Source: Phaeodactylibacter xiamenensis
Lineage (GTDB): Bacteria; Bacteroidota; Bacteroidia; Chitinophagales; Saprospiraceae
Assembly: GCF_000759025.1 (NCBI RefSeq)
Contig: NZ_JPOS01000084.1
Location: 124,001-188,000 of the forward strand
Length of the DNA stretch: 64,000 bases
Direction of reading: 5' to 3'
Below, in pieces: positions 1-9,480 of the stretch. The notes below the pieces were generated by a model, which ran no database searches, was not told where the DNA came from, and saw only the letters and a program-made list of their open reading frames with translations. The position numbers and the translations under genes were made by a program. Every line of letters begins with the position of its first letter. Positions within the stretch are counted from its first letter, which is position 1.

Positions 1-64
1 TATCTAATGGCATTCCCGCATCTTGCTGCACTATATAAAAATGTAAGAACAAAGCTAAGTCTAA

Positions 65-2002
65 ATGGTAAGATTTCTTCCGCCCTTTTTAGTGGCGCTT
101 TGCTTATTTGGAATAATTCCAGATAAACTGCACACCCAGCCGGCTTTTGCCATCCACGAAGTGCAGGGTACGGAAAACGAAAGCCCCCTGCAGGGACAGC
201 TGGTAACCCTGCAGGGCAATATCGTCACTGCCCGGGGTGATAATTTTTTTGTCATCCAGGCGCCGGAAAGCGATTATGACAACAATGCCTTTACGTCGGA
301 GGCGGTCGTTATCGCCGGGTCTTACTTCGGCAGTCCGGGCGATGTGGTGGAGGTCACAGGCACTGTCCGCGAAGAAGACGGGCTTACGATAATCGCCAGC
401 CCGGGCCTAAGCATCACCAATACCGGTGAAGACCTACCCCTTCCTTCTCCAGTTGTACTGACCGAGACCCTTCCTTCTGCAAATTATACCCCAGTACACA
501 GCCTTGAACGCCTGGAGGGTATGCGCGTAAGCTTTGAAGCGATTGCCAATGGCCCCAGCAGCTCATTTGAAGACGTCCCCCTTCGGATTGGGCCTAACCG
601 GATCTTCCGTGAACCAGGGATTGAAGCCCCCGGAATAGTGGGACTACCGGAGTGGGATGGCAATCCTGAAATCTTTTGGATGGACCCCAATGGGCTTAAT
701 GCTCCAAATCAGCGTTTTTTCAATACGGGCAGCCTGGTTAGCGCAACCGGTATCATGATTGAAGCAGCGCCCCGGTTCTGGAAGGTCCTGGCAGAAACCT
801 ACACTTTTACTCCAGGACCAGATGCAGCGCCGGTACGGCCCAAAGCTGCCAACGAGTTTACGGTAGGCTCTCTCAATGCGCTTTTCCTATTGGAAGAAGA
901 GGAGAACATTGAAGTGAAGTACCAAAAGATTGCCCGTTATATAGACGAACAAATGGGGCTACCGGATATCCTGGCTATGCAGGAAGTCGGGTCTTTCACC
1001 GAGCTCAACAACCTGGCTTTCTATCTGGAACAGCAAAACCCGCAGGCACAGTACGATGCCTACCTGCTGCCCACCAATCTCGATCTGAAGCTGGGGTACC
1101 TGGTTAAAGAGCATTTCACGAATCTTCAGATTAGCCAGTTGGGGACTGAAGAAACCTTTACTTTTAGTGGTGGCCTCCTGCACGATCGACCGCCATTGCT
1201 CCTGCAGGTGGAGCTGCCAACGGGCCCGCCAGTGACTTTACAGGTATTAAACCTCCATCTGCGCTCCCTCATCGGGATAGAGGGCAGTACTGCGGGTTTT
1301 GTACGAAACAAGCGCCATCAGCAAGCTATCTCCATTGCCAATATGATTCAGGATTTGCAAACTGCCGGGAATCTTGTGGTGCTCGGAGACTTCAACGCCT
1401 TCCAGTTTACCGATGGTTATGTGGATGTCTTCAATCAAATTGCCGGCCTGCCTGGCCTGGGCGCCCAGTTCCCTTTGCTGAACATAGTGGACCCACCACT
1501 CTCAGACCAGCTCCAAAGCATTCCTCCGCCCGAACGGTATTCCTATGTTTTTGATGGCAATGCACAGGCCCTTGATCATTGCCTGACCAGCAGCTTCAAT
1601 GGCCTCACCGTCAATGGCATGCAGTACGCCCGTGGAAATGCGGACTTCCCGGAAGCCTATGAGCTTTCTTTAGCCAATCCGCTCAGCGCATCTGACCACG
1701 ATGGGCTGGTCCTTTTCCTGGAATCAGAGTTCCCCATTGCCTCCCAGACGGCCACACGCCAAACAGATATCCGGATCCTGACTGCTAATCCGGCACATCC
1801 CGGCGCCCTTTTTCTGATTAAAAGCGGTACGATCCTGGAAGACATTAGCCTGTTTAACCTAACCGGCCAGCTGATTGCCAACTGGCAGCCTGAAGACAAC
1901 CAATATCAAGGCACCTGGTCTGATCTGCCCTTTGGCCTGTACCTTTTAAAAGTACAAAGCCAAAGAGGAATAAAGACGTTTCAGCAAGTGATAACTGAGT
2001 AA
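65..2002 (+). CDS. Secreted endonuclease/exonuclease/phosphatase-family protein with T9SS sorting domain
   Basis: 645 residues. The N-terminus has a hydrophobic stretch (RFLPPFLVALCLFG) consistent with a signal peptide. Residues about 30-170 look like the OB-fold region found in front of extracellular nucleases of the ExeM/NucH type. From about 265 comes an EEP domain with the expected AMQEVG, LGDFNAF and SDHDG motifs, which hold the metal-binding Glu, the Asp/Asn pair and the catalytic His. The last 75 or so residues (ending in LPFGLYLLKVQ and ITE) match a type A T9SS C-terminal sorting domain, so the protein is probably exported by T9SS and anchored or released at the surface. The likely role is extracellular nucleic-acid degradation for nutrients; a phosphodiesterase on another substrate is possible. 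It is a single gene ending in a strong hairpin shared with the convergent TonB receptor gene. Confidence 0.85.
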   Translation: MVRFLPPFLVALCLFGIIPDKLHTQPAFAIHEVQGTENESPLQGQLVTLQGNIVTARGDNFFVIQAPESDYDNNAFTSEAVVIAGSYFGSPGDVVEVTGTVREEDGLTIIASPGLSITNTGEDLPLPSPVVLTETLPSANYTPVHSLERLEGMRVSFEAIANGPSSSFEDVPLRIGPNRIFREPGIEAPGIVGLPEWDGNPEIFWMDPNGLNAPNQRFFNTGSLVSATGIMIEAAPRFWKVLAETYTFTPGPDAAPVRPKAANEFTVGSLNALFLLEEEENIEVKYQKIARYIDEQMGLPDILAMQEVGSFTELNNLAFYLEQQNPQAQYDAYLLPTNLDLKLGYLVKEHFTNLQISQLGTEETFTFSGGLLHDRPPLLLQVELPTGPPVTLQVLNLHLRSLIGIEGSTAGFVRNKRHQQAISIANMIQDLQTAGNLVVLGDFNAFQFTDGYVDVFNQIAGLPGLGAQFPLLNIVDPPLSDQLQSIPPPERYSYVFDGNAQALDHCLTSSFNGLTVNGMQYARGNADFPEAYELSLANPLSASDHDGLVLFLESEFPIASQTATRQTDIRILTANPAHPGALFLIKSGTILEDISLFNLTGQLIANWQPEDNQYQGTWSDLPFGLYLLKVQSQRGIKTFQQVITE

Positions 2003-2005
2003 TTA

Positions 2006-2045
2006 AAAACAGGGCTGCGACCACTGAAGGTTGCAGCCCTGTTTT
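2006..2045. terminator. Bidirectional intrinsic terminator
   Basis: Near-perfect inverted repeat: AAAACAGGGCTGC-GACC pairs with GGTT-GCAGCCCTGTTTT around a 6-base loop. A-runs on the left and T-runs on the right make it work for both the nuclease gene (plus) and the TonB receptor gene (minus), which converge here. Confidence 0.88.
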
Positions 2046-2066
2046 GGCTCCGCTCTGTGGCGTAGT

Positions 2067-4400
2067 CTAGAAATTAAACTGCACTCCAAGAGCCGGCAAA
2101 ATAGGTAGTTGATTGACGCGGCTGTTGGTCACCCGGTCTACATAGAAAATATTTTCCCGGTTGTAAACATTGGTGATACTCAGGTTGATATCCATGGAGG
2201 TATGCTTACCGAACTCAATGGTGCGCTTCACAGAAGCGTCAAGGCGATGGTAGAAAGGCAGGCGGCCACCGTTGATCTCATCCGTAAGAATAGTACCCAA
2301 GCCAAAGTTACCGGTCAGGATATTTGTGAAGAGCAGGTTGGTGAAGTCGTTCTGCTCGTAGAAGCCCTGTGTCTGAGTGAAAGGGAACCCGGAGCCCATA
2401 TTCCAGCGCAGGCTTGCCTCCCAGAGTTTATTTTTACCGAAGGTGTAAACGCCCAGCAGGTTGATATTGTGGCGGCGGTCAAAAATTGTTGGGTACACCT
2501 GATTGCCATCATCCCGGGTTACACGGCCTAGTGAGTACGTTGCCCATAGATACCCATTTTGTGCCTGGTAGCGGGCGGACAGGTCAATACCATAGGCTTC
2601 GCCAGTTTCCGTAATAAAGTCCGGATCGAAGTCGGACAATTTGTTCCGGTTAATATTAATAAGCTGGGTAAAGCGCTTGAGGTAGGGCTCAATATTGATC
2701 GTAAGCTGATCGCCCACATCCACCTCCACACCACCAATAGCATGAATAGCCTTTTGAAGGGGCTGGTCCACCGGCTCGTTAGAGGCTGGCTTGAAAAGCG
2801 TTTCTTCCGGACCAGCAAGGAAGCCGATAAAGAAGTTGACCACATCCAGATCGTTAACCGTACTGATCACGTTTTGAGAGTACACCCCTGCTCCAAACTT
2901 GATCCGCAGGAAGTCCGTAATGTTATACTTCAGCCCGAAGCGGGGCTCTATAGACATCTCAGACTGGGAAGCGTAGTAGTGCAGGCGCATGCCCGGCTCG
3001 ATGATCAAATTACCCAGGCGTTGCTTGTATTTGAAGTAGCCCGCAACTTCCGTAGTAAAGCTTTTTTGCTGAATGGTAGACCCAATAAAGTTACGGAAGG
3101 TAAAGTCTGTATTAAATCCAGTGAAGTCAAAGCCGTAATCAAAGCGGCTTTTATTACCAAAGTAGGTGAAGTTTAACAGGGCATTAAAGCTGCTAACGCC
3201 GCTCTGCCGCGGATTGCCATCGGCCTCCTCCAGTGAAATGTCATAGTCAGTAACAGCTACTGTACCATTCAGGATAACATTAGAGTTGGGCGGAATAAGC
3301 GTAAAGTTAGCACCGCCGCCAACGTTGGTCCAGTCAAGTTTTGCCAGCCCTACAAAGTCGAACCGGTCGGTGAAGTTAAAGCCAAAAACATTGAGCTTGC
3401 TTCCGTTGTCCCCCACAAATGATAATTTCCCATACAAATCTGTAAAGGTATAGGGCAAGCCAATTTCCCCGACATCCGCCAGTGAAGTGTCCTGAGATGC
3501 AAAAGAGAAGAAGGTGGTATCTACTGCATAGTTATAGAATATCTTTGAGGACTGGTCCAGGTAAGAGTGCTTACCGGTCAGAATAAAGGAAGTACTGCCC
3601 CCGCCATCATCTTTCAACTTTTTTATGGGCCCCTCAATAAGGGCTTTAGTTAAAAAAGGACTGCCGGACACCAGTCCGCTCATGCGTTTTTTGTTCCCTT
3701 CTCTGGTCTTAATGTCTACAACCGCCGAAATTCGCCCACCGTGTTCGGCATTAAAGCCTCCGGTAAGGACATCGACGCTCCGCACAGCTTCTGTTTCAAA
3801 AACGGAGAACAGGCCTATCGAGTGGAAAGGGTTATAAATAGTCATACCATCGAGCAGGATCTTATTCTGTACGGGTGACCCTCCGCGAATATACAGTTGC
3901 CCCCCCTGATCACCGGAAACGATGATGCCCGGGAGTACAGGCAGGTACTGCGCAATATCCGCTTCGCCACCGGTAGATGGCAGAGACTGAATCTGCTTAG
4001 CCGTGACGCGCAATTCTGAAACCTTGACATCAGAGCGAGCCTGCTCCCGGCTGCTGGATACATTCACCGTTTCCAGCTCCACCCCACTTGGTGACATAAC
4101 CAGGCTTTCGTAAACGATTCCGCCTGCCTTGACTTTCACCTCAACGGCAAGACTGTCATAGCCAAGATAGGTAACGACCAGCTTGTATTCACCGGCCGGC
4201 ACATTGGAAATGGCAAAGAAGCCATCAAGGTCGGTATTCGCACCCAGGTCAGTGCCTTGAAGCAACACATTGGCGTAAATAATCGGTTCTCCGGATTCTT
4301 CATCATAGATATTCCCCCGGACGATACCCCCATTCTGTTGAGCGGAGAGGATAAAACCAAGGAGTACGAAGGGCAGAATAAGTATTTGCTTAAATTTCAT
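2067..4400 (-). CDS. TonB-dependent outer-membrane receptor with carboxypeptidase-regulatory-like domain
   Basis: 777 residues from the ATG at 4400; an upstream in-frame ATG at 4448 would put extra residues ahead of a good signal peptide (MKFKQILILPFVLLGFILSA) and is rejected. After the signal comes an Ig-like CarboxypepD_reg domain (about 25-110), then a plug domain with LPSTGGEADIAQYLPVLPG, the YIRGG motif and LLDGM, then a 22-strand-type barrel ending in aromatic Phe (GVQFNF). It would import a substrate across the outer membrane using TonB energy. No SusD partner and no obvious substrate gene lies next to it, so the ligand is unknown. It has its own promoter (see 4427-4456) and shares the terminator at 2006-2045. 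Confidence 0.9.
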   Translation of the reverse strand: MKFKQILILPFVLLGFILSAQQNGGIVRGNIYDEESGEPIIYANVLLQGTDLGANTDLDGFFAISNVPAGEYKLVVTYLGYDSLAVEVKVKAGGIVYESLVMSPSGVELETVNVSSSREQARSDVKVSELRVTAKQIQSLPSTGGEADIAQYLPVLPGIIVSGDQGGQLYIRGGSPVQNKILLDGMTIYNPFHSIGLFSVFETEAVRSVDVLTGGFNAEHGGRISAVVDIKTREGNKKRMSGLVSGSPFLTKALIEGPIKKLKDDGGGSTSFILTGKHSYLDQSSKIFYNYAVDTTFFSFASQDTSLADVGEIGLPYTFTDLYGKLSFVGDNGSKLNVFGFNFTDRFDFVGLAKLDWTNVGGGANFTLIPPNSNVILNGTVAVTDYDISLEEADGNPRQSGVSSFNALLNFTYFGNKSRFDYGFDFTGFNTDFTFRNFIGSTIQQKSFTTEVAGYFKYKQRLGNLIIEPGMRLHYYASQSEMSIEPRFGLKYNITDFLRIKFGAGVYSQNVISTVNDLDVVNFFIGFLAGPEETLFKPASNEPVDQPLQKAIHAIGGVEVDVGDQLTINIEPYLKRFTQLININRNKLSDFDPDFITETGEAYGIDLSARYQAQNGYLWATYSLGRVTRDDGNQVYPTIFDRRHNINLLGVYTFGKNKLWEASLRWNMGSGFPFTQTQGFYEQNDFTNLLFTNILTGNFGLGTILTDEINGGRLPFYHRLDASVKRTIEFGKHTSMDINLSITNVYNRENIFYVDRVTNSRVNQLPILPALGVQFNF

Positions 4401-4426
4401 GCAGCAGGTTTGTTTTAAAACAAGCA

Positions 4427-4456
4427 CAAAGATAAAGACCTCGACCACTCAAACAA
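4427..4456 (-). promoter_or_regulatory. Bacteroidota-type promoter of the TonB receptor gene
   Basis: On the minus strand TTG is followed after 19 bases by TATCTTTG, matching the Bacteroidota sigma-ABfr consensus TTTG/TTG-N19-21-TAnnTTTG. The -7 box lies 27 bases upstream of the ATG at 4400, which supports that start over the one at 4448, because the latter lies upstream of the -7 box. Confidence 0.7.
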
Positions 4457-4503
4457 GCCTTTATTTTGTCGTTTTAAACACAAAGTCTTATTGCAAACGC
4501 AAA

Positions 4504-4535
4504 CCGGCACAGCCACGTACCTGTGACTGTGCCGG
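4504..4535 (-). terminator. Intrinsic terminator of the YciO-type gene
   Basis: Inverted repeat CCGGCACAGCCAC / GTGACTGTGCCGG with one mismatch and a 6-base loop, followed on the minus strand by TTTGCGTTT. It lies 25 bases past the stop of the gene at 4560-5174. Confidence 0.75.
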
Positions 4536-4559
4536 CTTAAATTATAACAGATAAGGCTG

Positions 4560-5174
4560 CTAGAGCTCCAGTACCCCGGTGCCTAAGCGCAGCACAACGG
4601 GCTCAGCACCCGTGCAATCCACAACGGTGGAAGGCTGATTTTTGCCAATACCTCCGTCAATAACCAGGTCGACCTGCTTCCCTAAGTCTTCGTAAATGTC
4701 GATCGGATCAGTAAAATACTCCAGTATTTCGTCATCACTTTTGAGGGAAGCTGTCAGAATAGGCCGGTCCAGCCCTTCCACCAGGACCTGACAGATATTG
4801 TTGTCGGGTATACGCACTCCAATTGTCCGTTTGCGGTTTTTGAACATCTTGGGCACTTTATTATTCGAGTTTAAAACGAAGGTAAAAGCGCCCGGAAGAT
4901 GCTTCTTCATCAACCGGAAGACGGTATTGTCAATTTGCTGTGCATAATCGGCTACCTGACTGATGTCTTTACATATAAAGGAGAGGCGGGCTTTGACCGG
5001 GTCTAGCCCCCTGAGTTTACAAATCCGGTCTACGGCCTTTGAATTGAAAATATCGCAGCCCAGCCCGTAGACCGTGTCTGTAGGGTAAATAATGACACCA
5101 CCTTCCCGGAGCACGTCAACCGCCTGATCGATTTTGCGGCCTTCCGGGTTGTCAGGATTGATTTTTAATAGCAT
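4560..5174 (-). CDS. YciO-type member of the Sua5/YciO/YrdC/YwlC family
   Basis: 204 residues, the length of a single YrdC domain with no extra Sua5 domain. The ATP/threonine pocket motif is present as YPTDTVYGLGCDI, followed by CKLRGLDPVKARLSFICKD and TIGVRIPDN. The opening (KINPDNPEGRKIDQAVDVLREGGVIIYPTD) resembles E. coli YciO more than TsaC/YrdC. The family makes threonylcarbamoyl-AMP for the t6A modification of tRNA position 37; YciO members are considered weak or alternative enzymes, so the precise role here is uncertain. Single gene with its own terminator at 4504-4535. Confidence 0.85.
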   Translation of the reverse strand: MLLKINPDNPEGRKIDQAVDVLREGGVIIYPTDTVYGLGCDIFNSKAVDRICKLRGLDPVKARLSFICKDISQVADYAQQIDNTVFRLMKKHLPGAFTFVLNSNNKVPKMFKNRKRTIGVRIPDNNICQVLVEGLDRPILTASLKSDDEILEYFTDPIDIYEDLGKQVDLVIDGGIGKNQPSTVVDCTGAEPVVLRLGTGVLEL

Positions 5175-5269
5175 ATGGTTTAATTTTTTGGTTGCTTAAT
5201 CCGGGTAGAGCTTTTGGAGTGGAACCGGTAAAATAAATACCGCCTCCTGCTGCAACCCGCTCAATTAAA

Positions 5270-5307
5270 AACGGGAGGCTGCAGCTTGCCAGCTCCAACC
5301 TCCCGTT
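5270..5307 (-). terminator. Intrinsic terminator of the MoxR/ChlI-like ATPase gene
   Basis: Nine-base stem AACGGGAGG / CCTCCCGTT around a 20-base loop, followed on the minus strand by TTTTAATT. It lies about 30 bases past the stop at 5338. Confidence 0.8.
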
Positions 5308-5337
5308 AAGTTAACACAGGGTTAACAAAAGGTCAAA

Positions 5338-6816
5338 TTAATTATCGTATTCATCATCAAAAAGATCGTCATCCAGCATGTTTGCCAGAATATCCCGGAA
5401 GGAAAACGCCGATTCCATTACATCCTTATTGACGATATTGAACTCTGCCAGCCCGTGCAGCACCAGCTCCATGAATGGGTAGGCGTCTTCCCCGGATACT
5501 TTCAGGTGGCTTTCCACGAGCTTCCGCAGCCCGGCTACGCCATCCAGTGCTTTCCGGAAATCCTTCTCACTGCAATCATTGAGCAGCTCGACTTCATTAC
5601 CACCCGAAAACCAGGCCCGGATAGTGCCATAGGGATCGCTTTCACGACCTTTCTTGAGCTTATCAGGGTTCGGAAAATGGGCAAGGAAGGATTTCTTTAT
5701 GGCTTTGCCGATCAGGTTGACCGCCACGCCATAGGGGCCTTCCTGCTCGCCCTCGTAGACCAGTTCCACCTTTCCGGTAATGGCAGGGACCACGCCCCAA
5801 AAGTCGGTAATCCGGGCTTTGGCTGTGCTTTCTCCGTTTATCAGCATCCGGCGTTCCACTGTGGAAACGAGGTTTTCGTAGCCTGAGATCGTCAGGCGGG
5901 CAGAAACCCCGCTTTTCTCATCTATATATTCGCTGTCACGGGCTTCGAAGGCCACTTGCTCCAGAAGGATTTCAAGTAAATCCGGCACTTCTGTAGCTTC
6001 CCGCTGTGCATCCGTAAGCTCGGCCTCCTGCCTGGTAATCTGCCGGGCGATCTCGATTGTCTTGGGATAGTGGGTCAGAATTTGGCTTTCAATACGGTCT
6101 TTGAGCGGTGTGATGATACTGCCCCGATTGGTATAGTCCTCAGGGTTTGCCGTAAATACAAACTGAATGTCAAGCGGGAGGCGCAATTTGAAACCCCGGA
6201 TTTGTATATCGCCTTCCTGCAGAATGTTGAAAAGCGAAACCTGAATACGGGGCTGCAGGTCAGGCAGCTCATTAATCACGAAAATGCTGCGGTGAGAACG
6301 GGGCACCAACCCGAAGTGGATGACCCGCTCATCAGAGTAAGACAATTTCAAACTAGCCGCTTTGATGGGATCTACATCACCTATGAGATCTGCTACACTT
6401 ACATCCGGAGTCGCCAGTTTTTCCACATAGCGCTCCTCACGGTGCACCCATTCAACAGGCGTATCGTCGCCGTGCTCAGCAATAATCGCTTTGGCCTGCC
6501 GGGAGATCGGATTTAAGGGGTCGTCGTGCAGATCGCTTCCGCCCACGACAGGCATCCACTCATCCAGCAGATTGACCAGCAGGCGGGCGATCCGCGTTTT
6601 CGCTTGTCCGCGCAGCCCAAGCAACAGGATATTATGGCGGGACAAAATAGCCCGTTCAATATCGGGAAGTACGGTATCATCGAACCCCAGGATACCTTCG
6701 AATACTTTTTCCTTAGCCTGAAGTTTTTGAATCAGATTTTGCCGCAGCTCCTCCTTGATGGAGCGGGACTCGTAACCGCTTTGCTTAAGTTCGCCCAGCG
6801 TTTTGATTTGGTTCAT
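5338..6816 (-). CDS. MoxR/magnesium-chelatase-I-like AAA+ ATPase
   Basis: 492 residues. A Walker A loop (GLRGQAKTR, residues about 67-75) lies in the helix-2-insert type AAA+ core. It is followed by VADLIGDVDP, the Walker B region FVINELPDL, a sensor-1 FTANPEDYTN and the arginine finger region PLKDRIESQI. This is the ChlI/MoxR architecture. Such ATPases remodel partner proteins, usually with a VWA-domain partner, but no VWA gene adjoins it here: the next gene upstream is divergent and a terminator follows. Annotation pipelines often call these magnesium chelatase, but nothing in the window suggests chlorophyll or cobalamin metabolism. The acidic tail (MLDDDLFDDEYDN) is noteworthy. Confidence 0.85.
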   Translation of the reverse strand: MNQIKTLGELKQSGYESRSIKEELRQNLIQKLQAKEKVFEGILGFDDTVLPDIERAILSRHNILLLGLRGQAKTRIARLLVNLLDEWMPVVGGSDLHDDPLNPISRQAKAIIAEHGDDTPVEWVHREERYVEKLATPDVSVADLIGDVDPIKAASLKLSYSDERVIHFGLVPRSHRSIFVINELPDLQPRIQVSLFNILQEGDIQIRGFKLRLPLDIQFVFTANPEDYTNRGSIITPLKDRIESQILTHYPKTIEIARQITRQEAELTDAQREATEVPDLLEILLEQVAFEARDSEYIDEKSGVSARLTISGYENLVSTVERRMLINGESTAKARITDFWGVVPAITGKVELVYEGEQEGPYGVAVNLIGKAIKKSFLAHFPNPDKLKKGRESDPYGTIRAWFSGGNEVELLNDCSEKDFRKALDGVAGLRKLVESHLKVSGEDAYPFMELVLHGLAEFNIVNKDVMESAFSFRDILANMLDDDLFDDEYDN

Positions 6817-6976
6817 GTATTCCGGATTTCACGTGAGAAGTGTATGAGTGAGTGTAACGCCTGAGTGAAAGTATGGTTTAGCAATTTTTTCAACGGCCTG
6901 CAAAAGCAATAGGAACTGATGGTATTTATGTACATTTCTTAATATCTTACCCACTGAACCTATTCTTACCCAAAAT

Positions 6977-8152
6977 ATGCACAACCGGGAAAAAAGCTCC
7001 TGCTGGTTTTTTGCCGGCTTATGGGTCACCATTCTGCTTACTGCCGTGTACTGGCACTTTGCGGGCCGGGACTTCAGCGCGTTTATCCTTCTGAGCGATA
7101 ACAATATCGAGCAGGTGGCCTTCAATGAAGAGGTAAAGGTCTATCCGCATGACGGCTACGACGGCCAGTTTTTCTATGCATTGGCACTCCACCCTTTTGA
7201 AAGGATTACAGCTACTTTCAATCCACCTTCTGAAAACTCATTGGACCGGCCTTTTGCTTCCGGGATTAGAATAGATAATCCGGTCCTGCGTACCAAGCGC
7301 ATTGGCTACCCCTTACTTGCCTGGGCAGCAAACGGATTTGGGCAGGGGGGCTATCTGCCATTTGCGCTGGTGCTCATCAACATTCTTGGTATTGGCCTAG
7401 CCATCGGCATCTGTTTCCTGCTCACCATGCTATTCAAGGCTCCCTCCTACTATTGCCTGATGCCCCTTGCTTTTATTGGGACATGGATATGCCTTTTCAG
7501 AGACCTCTCCGACCACCTTGGTGTTGCCTTTGGGTTACTGAGCCTCTACTTTGTAGTAAAAAAAAGATTTTGGGCTTTTGCCTTGATGGGCACTGCCGCT
7601 ATGCTCACGAAGGAAACGGTTATTTTCATTTTACTGGGGAGTGCTTTTTCTATAGGGTTGAGCGCCCTTCGGCAAAAACAATACGAGAGGATCATGCTTC
7701 TAAGCTTTCCCTTCTTGGCTTATTTAGGATGGAGCGCCTTTCTGGGCTGGCACACCCCTTCTGATGGCACGCTGCTCAAACACTTTGACTGGCCCTTTGC
7801 CGGAATAGCCCGAGGGTATATCAAAGCTCTGCCGCTTCCCTTATTCTGGTTGGGGACATTTGTGCCCATTGCGCTGATCTCGCTGGAAGGGCTCCTGGAG
7901 CTGTGGAAAAACCGGCTACACAGCTTGTTTCAGCCTGTTACGCTCATTTTTCTCTTCAACCTGGCATTTGTATTGCTGTTATCCAAAGCCATATATGAAG
8001 ACCCCTTCTCTTTTGCCCGGAACATGCTACCGCTACAATATGCCGCTATGCTGCTTCTGATACAGCAAAAGCAAGGTGTTTCCTGGTTTACAATTGTTGT
8101 AAGTACAGGCACAGCGACCCTGTTTTATTTCGCCTCCATCTTAAATCTATAG
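6977..8152 (+). CDS. Polytopic membrane protein, possibly GT-C glycosyltransferase-like
   Basis: 391 residues with about nine to ten hydrophobic segments, the first at residues 7-25. A soluble loop after the first segment contains the DGYDGQFFYALA motif, which recurs in uncharacterised Bacteroidota and proteobacterial membrane proteins resembling the GT-C (lipid-linked sugar transferase) fold. Acidic residues in the first loop are typical of that fold, but no assigned catalytic residue can be proved from this sequence. It is monocistronic and divergent from the ATPase gene at 5338-6816. The function is unknown; the glycosyltransferase link is inference from topology only. Confidence 0.65.
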   Translation: MHNREKSSCWFFAGLWVTILLTAVYWHFAGRDFSAFILLSDNNIEQVAFNEEVKVYPHDGYDGQFFYALALHPFERITATFNPPSENSLDRPFASGIRIDNPVLRTKRIGYPLLAWAANGFGQGGYLPFALVLINILGIGLAIGICFLLTMLFKAPSYYCLMPLAFIGTWICLFRDLSDHLGVAFGLLSLYFVVKKRFWAFALMGTAAMLTKETVIFILLGSAFSIGLSALRQKQYERIMLLSFPFLAYLGWSAFLGWHTPSDGTLLKHFDWPFAGIARGYIKALPLPLFWLGTFVPIALISLEGLLELWKNRLHSLFQPVTLIFLFNLAFVLLLSKAIYEDPFSFARNMLPLQYAAMLLLIQQKQGVSWFTIVVSTGTATLFYFASILNL

Positions 8153-8306
8153 CCCGGTCAATACGGATGATCTGAGCATATTCCCGCTTCTTTAGTTACC
8201 TCTGCCCCACCATCTCCAATGGTCAGAGATTACTTGCTCAGTGCGTGATGCCTTTAAAATCCGAAAAAATCGACTAATTTGGTCCCAATAACCCGAAGCG
8301 CCCTAT

Positions 8307-9059
8307 ATGCCATTCACCATTAAAGCTGAAGCTGCCCGATACCAGGCTATTCTGCCCCTTCGACGGCTATTTCTGGAAAGCCTGCATGCACAGGTATGCT
8401 ATGAGGCTTGTCATGACCAGGGCTGGGCAGATTATTATCACCTCATTATTGAGAATCAACCGGTAGGCTACGCCGCAGTGAAAGGCATGGAAGAGCTGGG
8501 GCACCGGGACACTATCTTTGAGTATTACCTTCTCCCCGGCTACCGGCAGCACGCGGCTCATTTTTTCAGAAAACTACTTGAAGAAACCAACGTACAGTAT
8601 GTGGAGTGCCAGACCAATGAACCGCTGCTGACGGCTTTGGCTCACGCTTTCGCTAAAACCCTGCACGAAGAACTCTGGCTCCTGTCCGATGACCATGTTA
8701 CGCACCACCTTCTGCCCGGTGCCCTCTTCCGCAAGCGGCGGGCTACTGAACGCGTCCCCTGGCTAAAGGAGTCGCCAGGCGATTACCTGCTATTGATGGA
8801 TGAAAAAATAGTAGCAGAAGGAGGCTTGTTGATGCACTACAATCCCCCCTACGCAGATATCCACATGAGTGTGGCTCCTTCCTATCAGGGCCGGGGCATT
8901 GGCACCTACTTTGTCCAGGAATTAAAAAGAGCCTGCTATCTTTTGGGGTATTTACCCGTTGCCCGGTGTCAAACGGACAATTCGGCATCCCGGGAAACTT
9001 TGATAAAGGCGGGAATGAAAATTTGCGGTAAAACGCTCTGGGGCCCAATTGCCCGGTAA
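8307..9059 (+). CDS. GNAT-family N-acetyltransferase
   Basis: 250 residues. The C-terminal third has the acetyl-CoA-binding motif A (SVAPSYQGRGIGTYFVQELK) followed by a GNAT-type end (NSASRETLIKAGM). The N-terminal 130 residues look like a second, degenerate GNAT repeat (YYHLIIENQPVGYAAVKG, then DTIFEYYLLPGYR), giving a tandem arrangement. The substrate is unknown. A TAATTTGG box about 30 bases upstream of the ATG may be part of its promoter. Confidence 0.8.
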   Translation: MPFTIKAEAARYQAILPLRRLFLESLHAQVCYEACHDQGWADYYHLIIENQPVGYAAVKGMEELGHRDTIFEYYLLPGYRQHAAHFFRKLLEETNVQYVECQTNEPLLTALAHAFAKTLHEELWLLSDDHVTHHLLPGALFRKRRATERVPWLKESPGDYLLLMDEKIVAEGGLLMHYNPPYADIHMSVAPSYQGRGIGTYFVQELKRACYLLGYLPVARCQTDNSASRETLIKAGMKICGKTLWGPIAR

Positions 9060-9108
9060 ATTATCGGGCCGGGTCCATCTTCAACCAGCTTTTCAAATCT
9101 ATTTTGCG

Positions 9109-9472
9109 CTACAGGCCATTGTGCAGGAAACGGTCAAGCCGGAATTTTGCAGCCGAAAACCCTCCTGTATGATATTTAGCAACCGGGGCGACCGATTGCT
9201 CGAATTCTATTTGGTGCAGCAGTTTTCCAGGCTCGCTTATGTTTTCTCCCTTGAGAGACATATTCAGGCTGGACTTGGGTAGCTTGCTGGAGGTAGGTTT
9301 GTCCAGGTAGTCGTGGTAGATATCCGTCACTTTAGGCCGAAGCGTTCTGGCAGCGTACTCCCTGTGGCCAGAAGCTGCTTCAACCGGTACGATGAGGTTC
9401 CCCTCAATTTGCGTAACCGGGCACTAGGCGACATTCAAAGCGAGCTCTAACCGGTCAGGGTGAATATTTTTC
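9109..9472 (-). pseudogene. Small open frame interrupted by an in-frame TAG
   Basis: Read from the ATG at 9472 on the minus strand, a frame of about 121 codons runs to a TAG at 9109. It has a single internal amber codon at codon 17 (MKNIHPDRLELALNVA, stop, CPVTQIEGNLIVPVEAASG and onward). The downstream part contains VTDIYHDYLDKP and ends in RFLHNGL. The segment after the stop stays open for about 104 codons. I do not recognise the family. It lies next to a truncated DUF7218-like remnant, so a decayed gene is the simplest reading; a later GTG start at 9330 or readthrough cannot be excluded. Confidence 0.4.
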
Positions 9473-9480
9473 ATAGCTTA

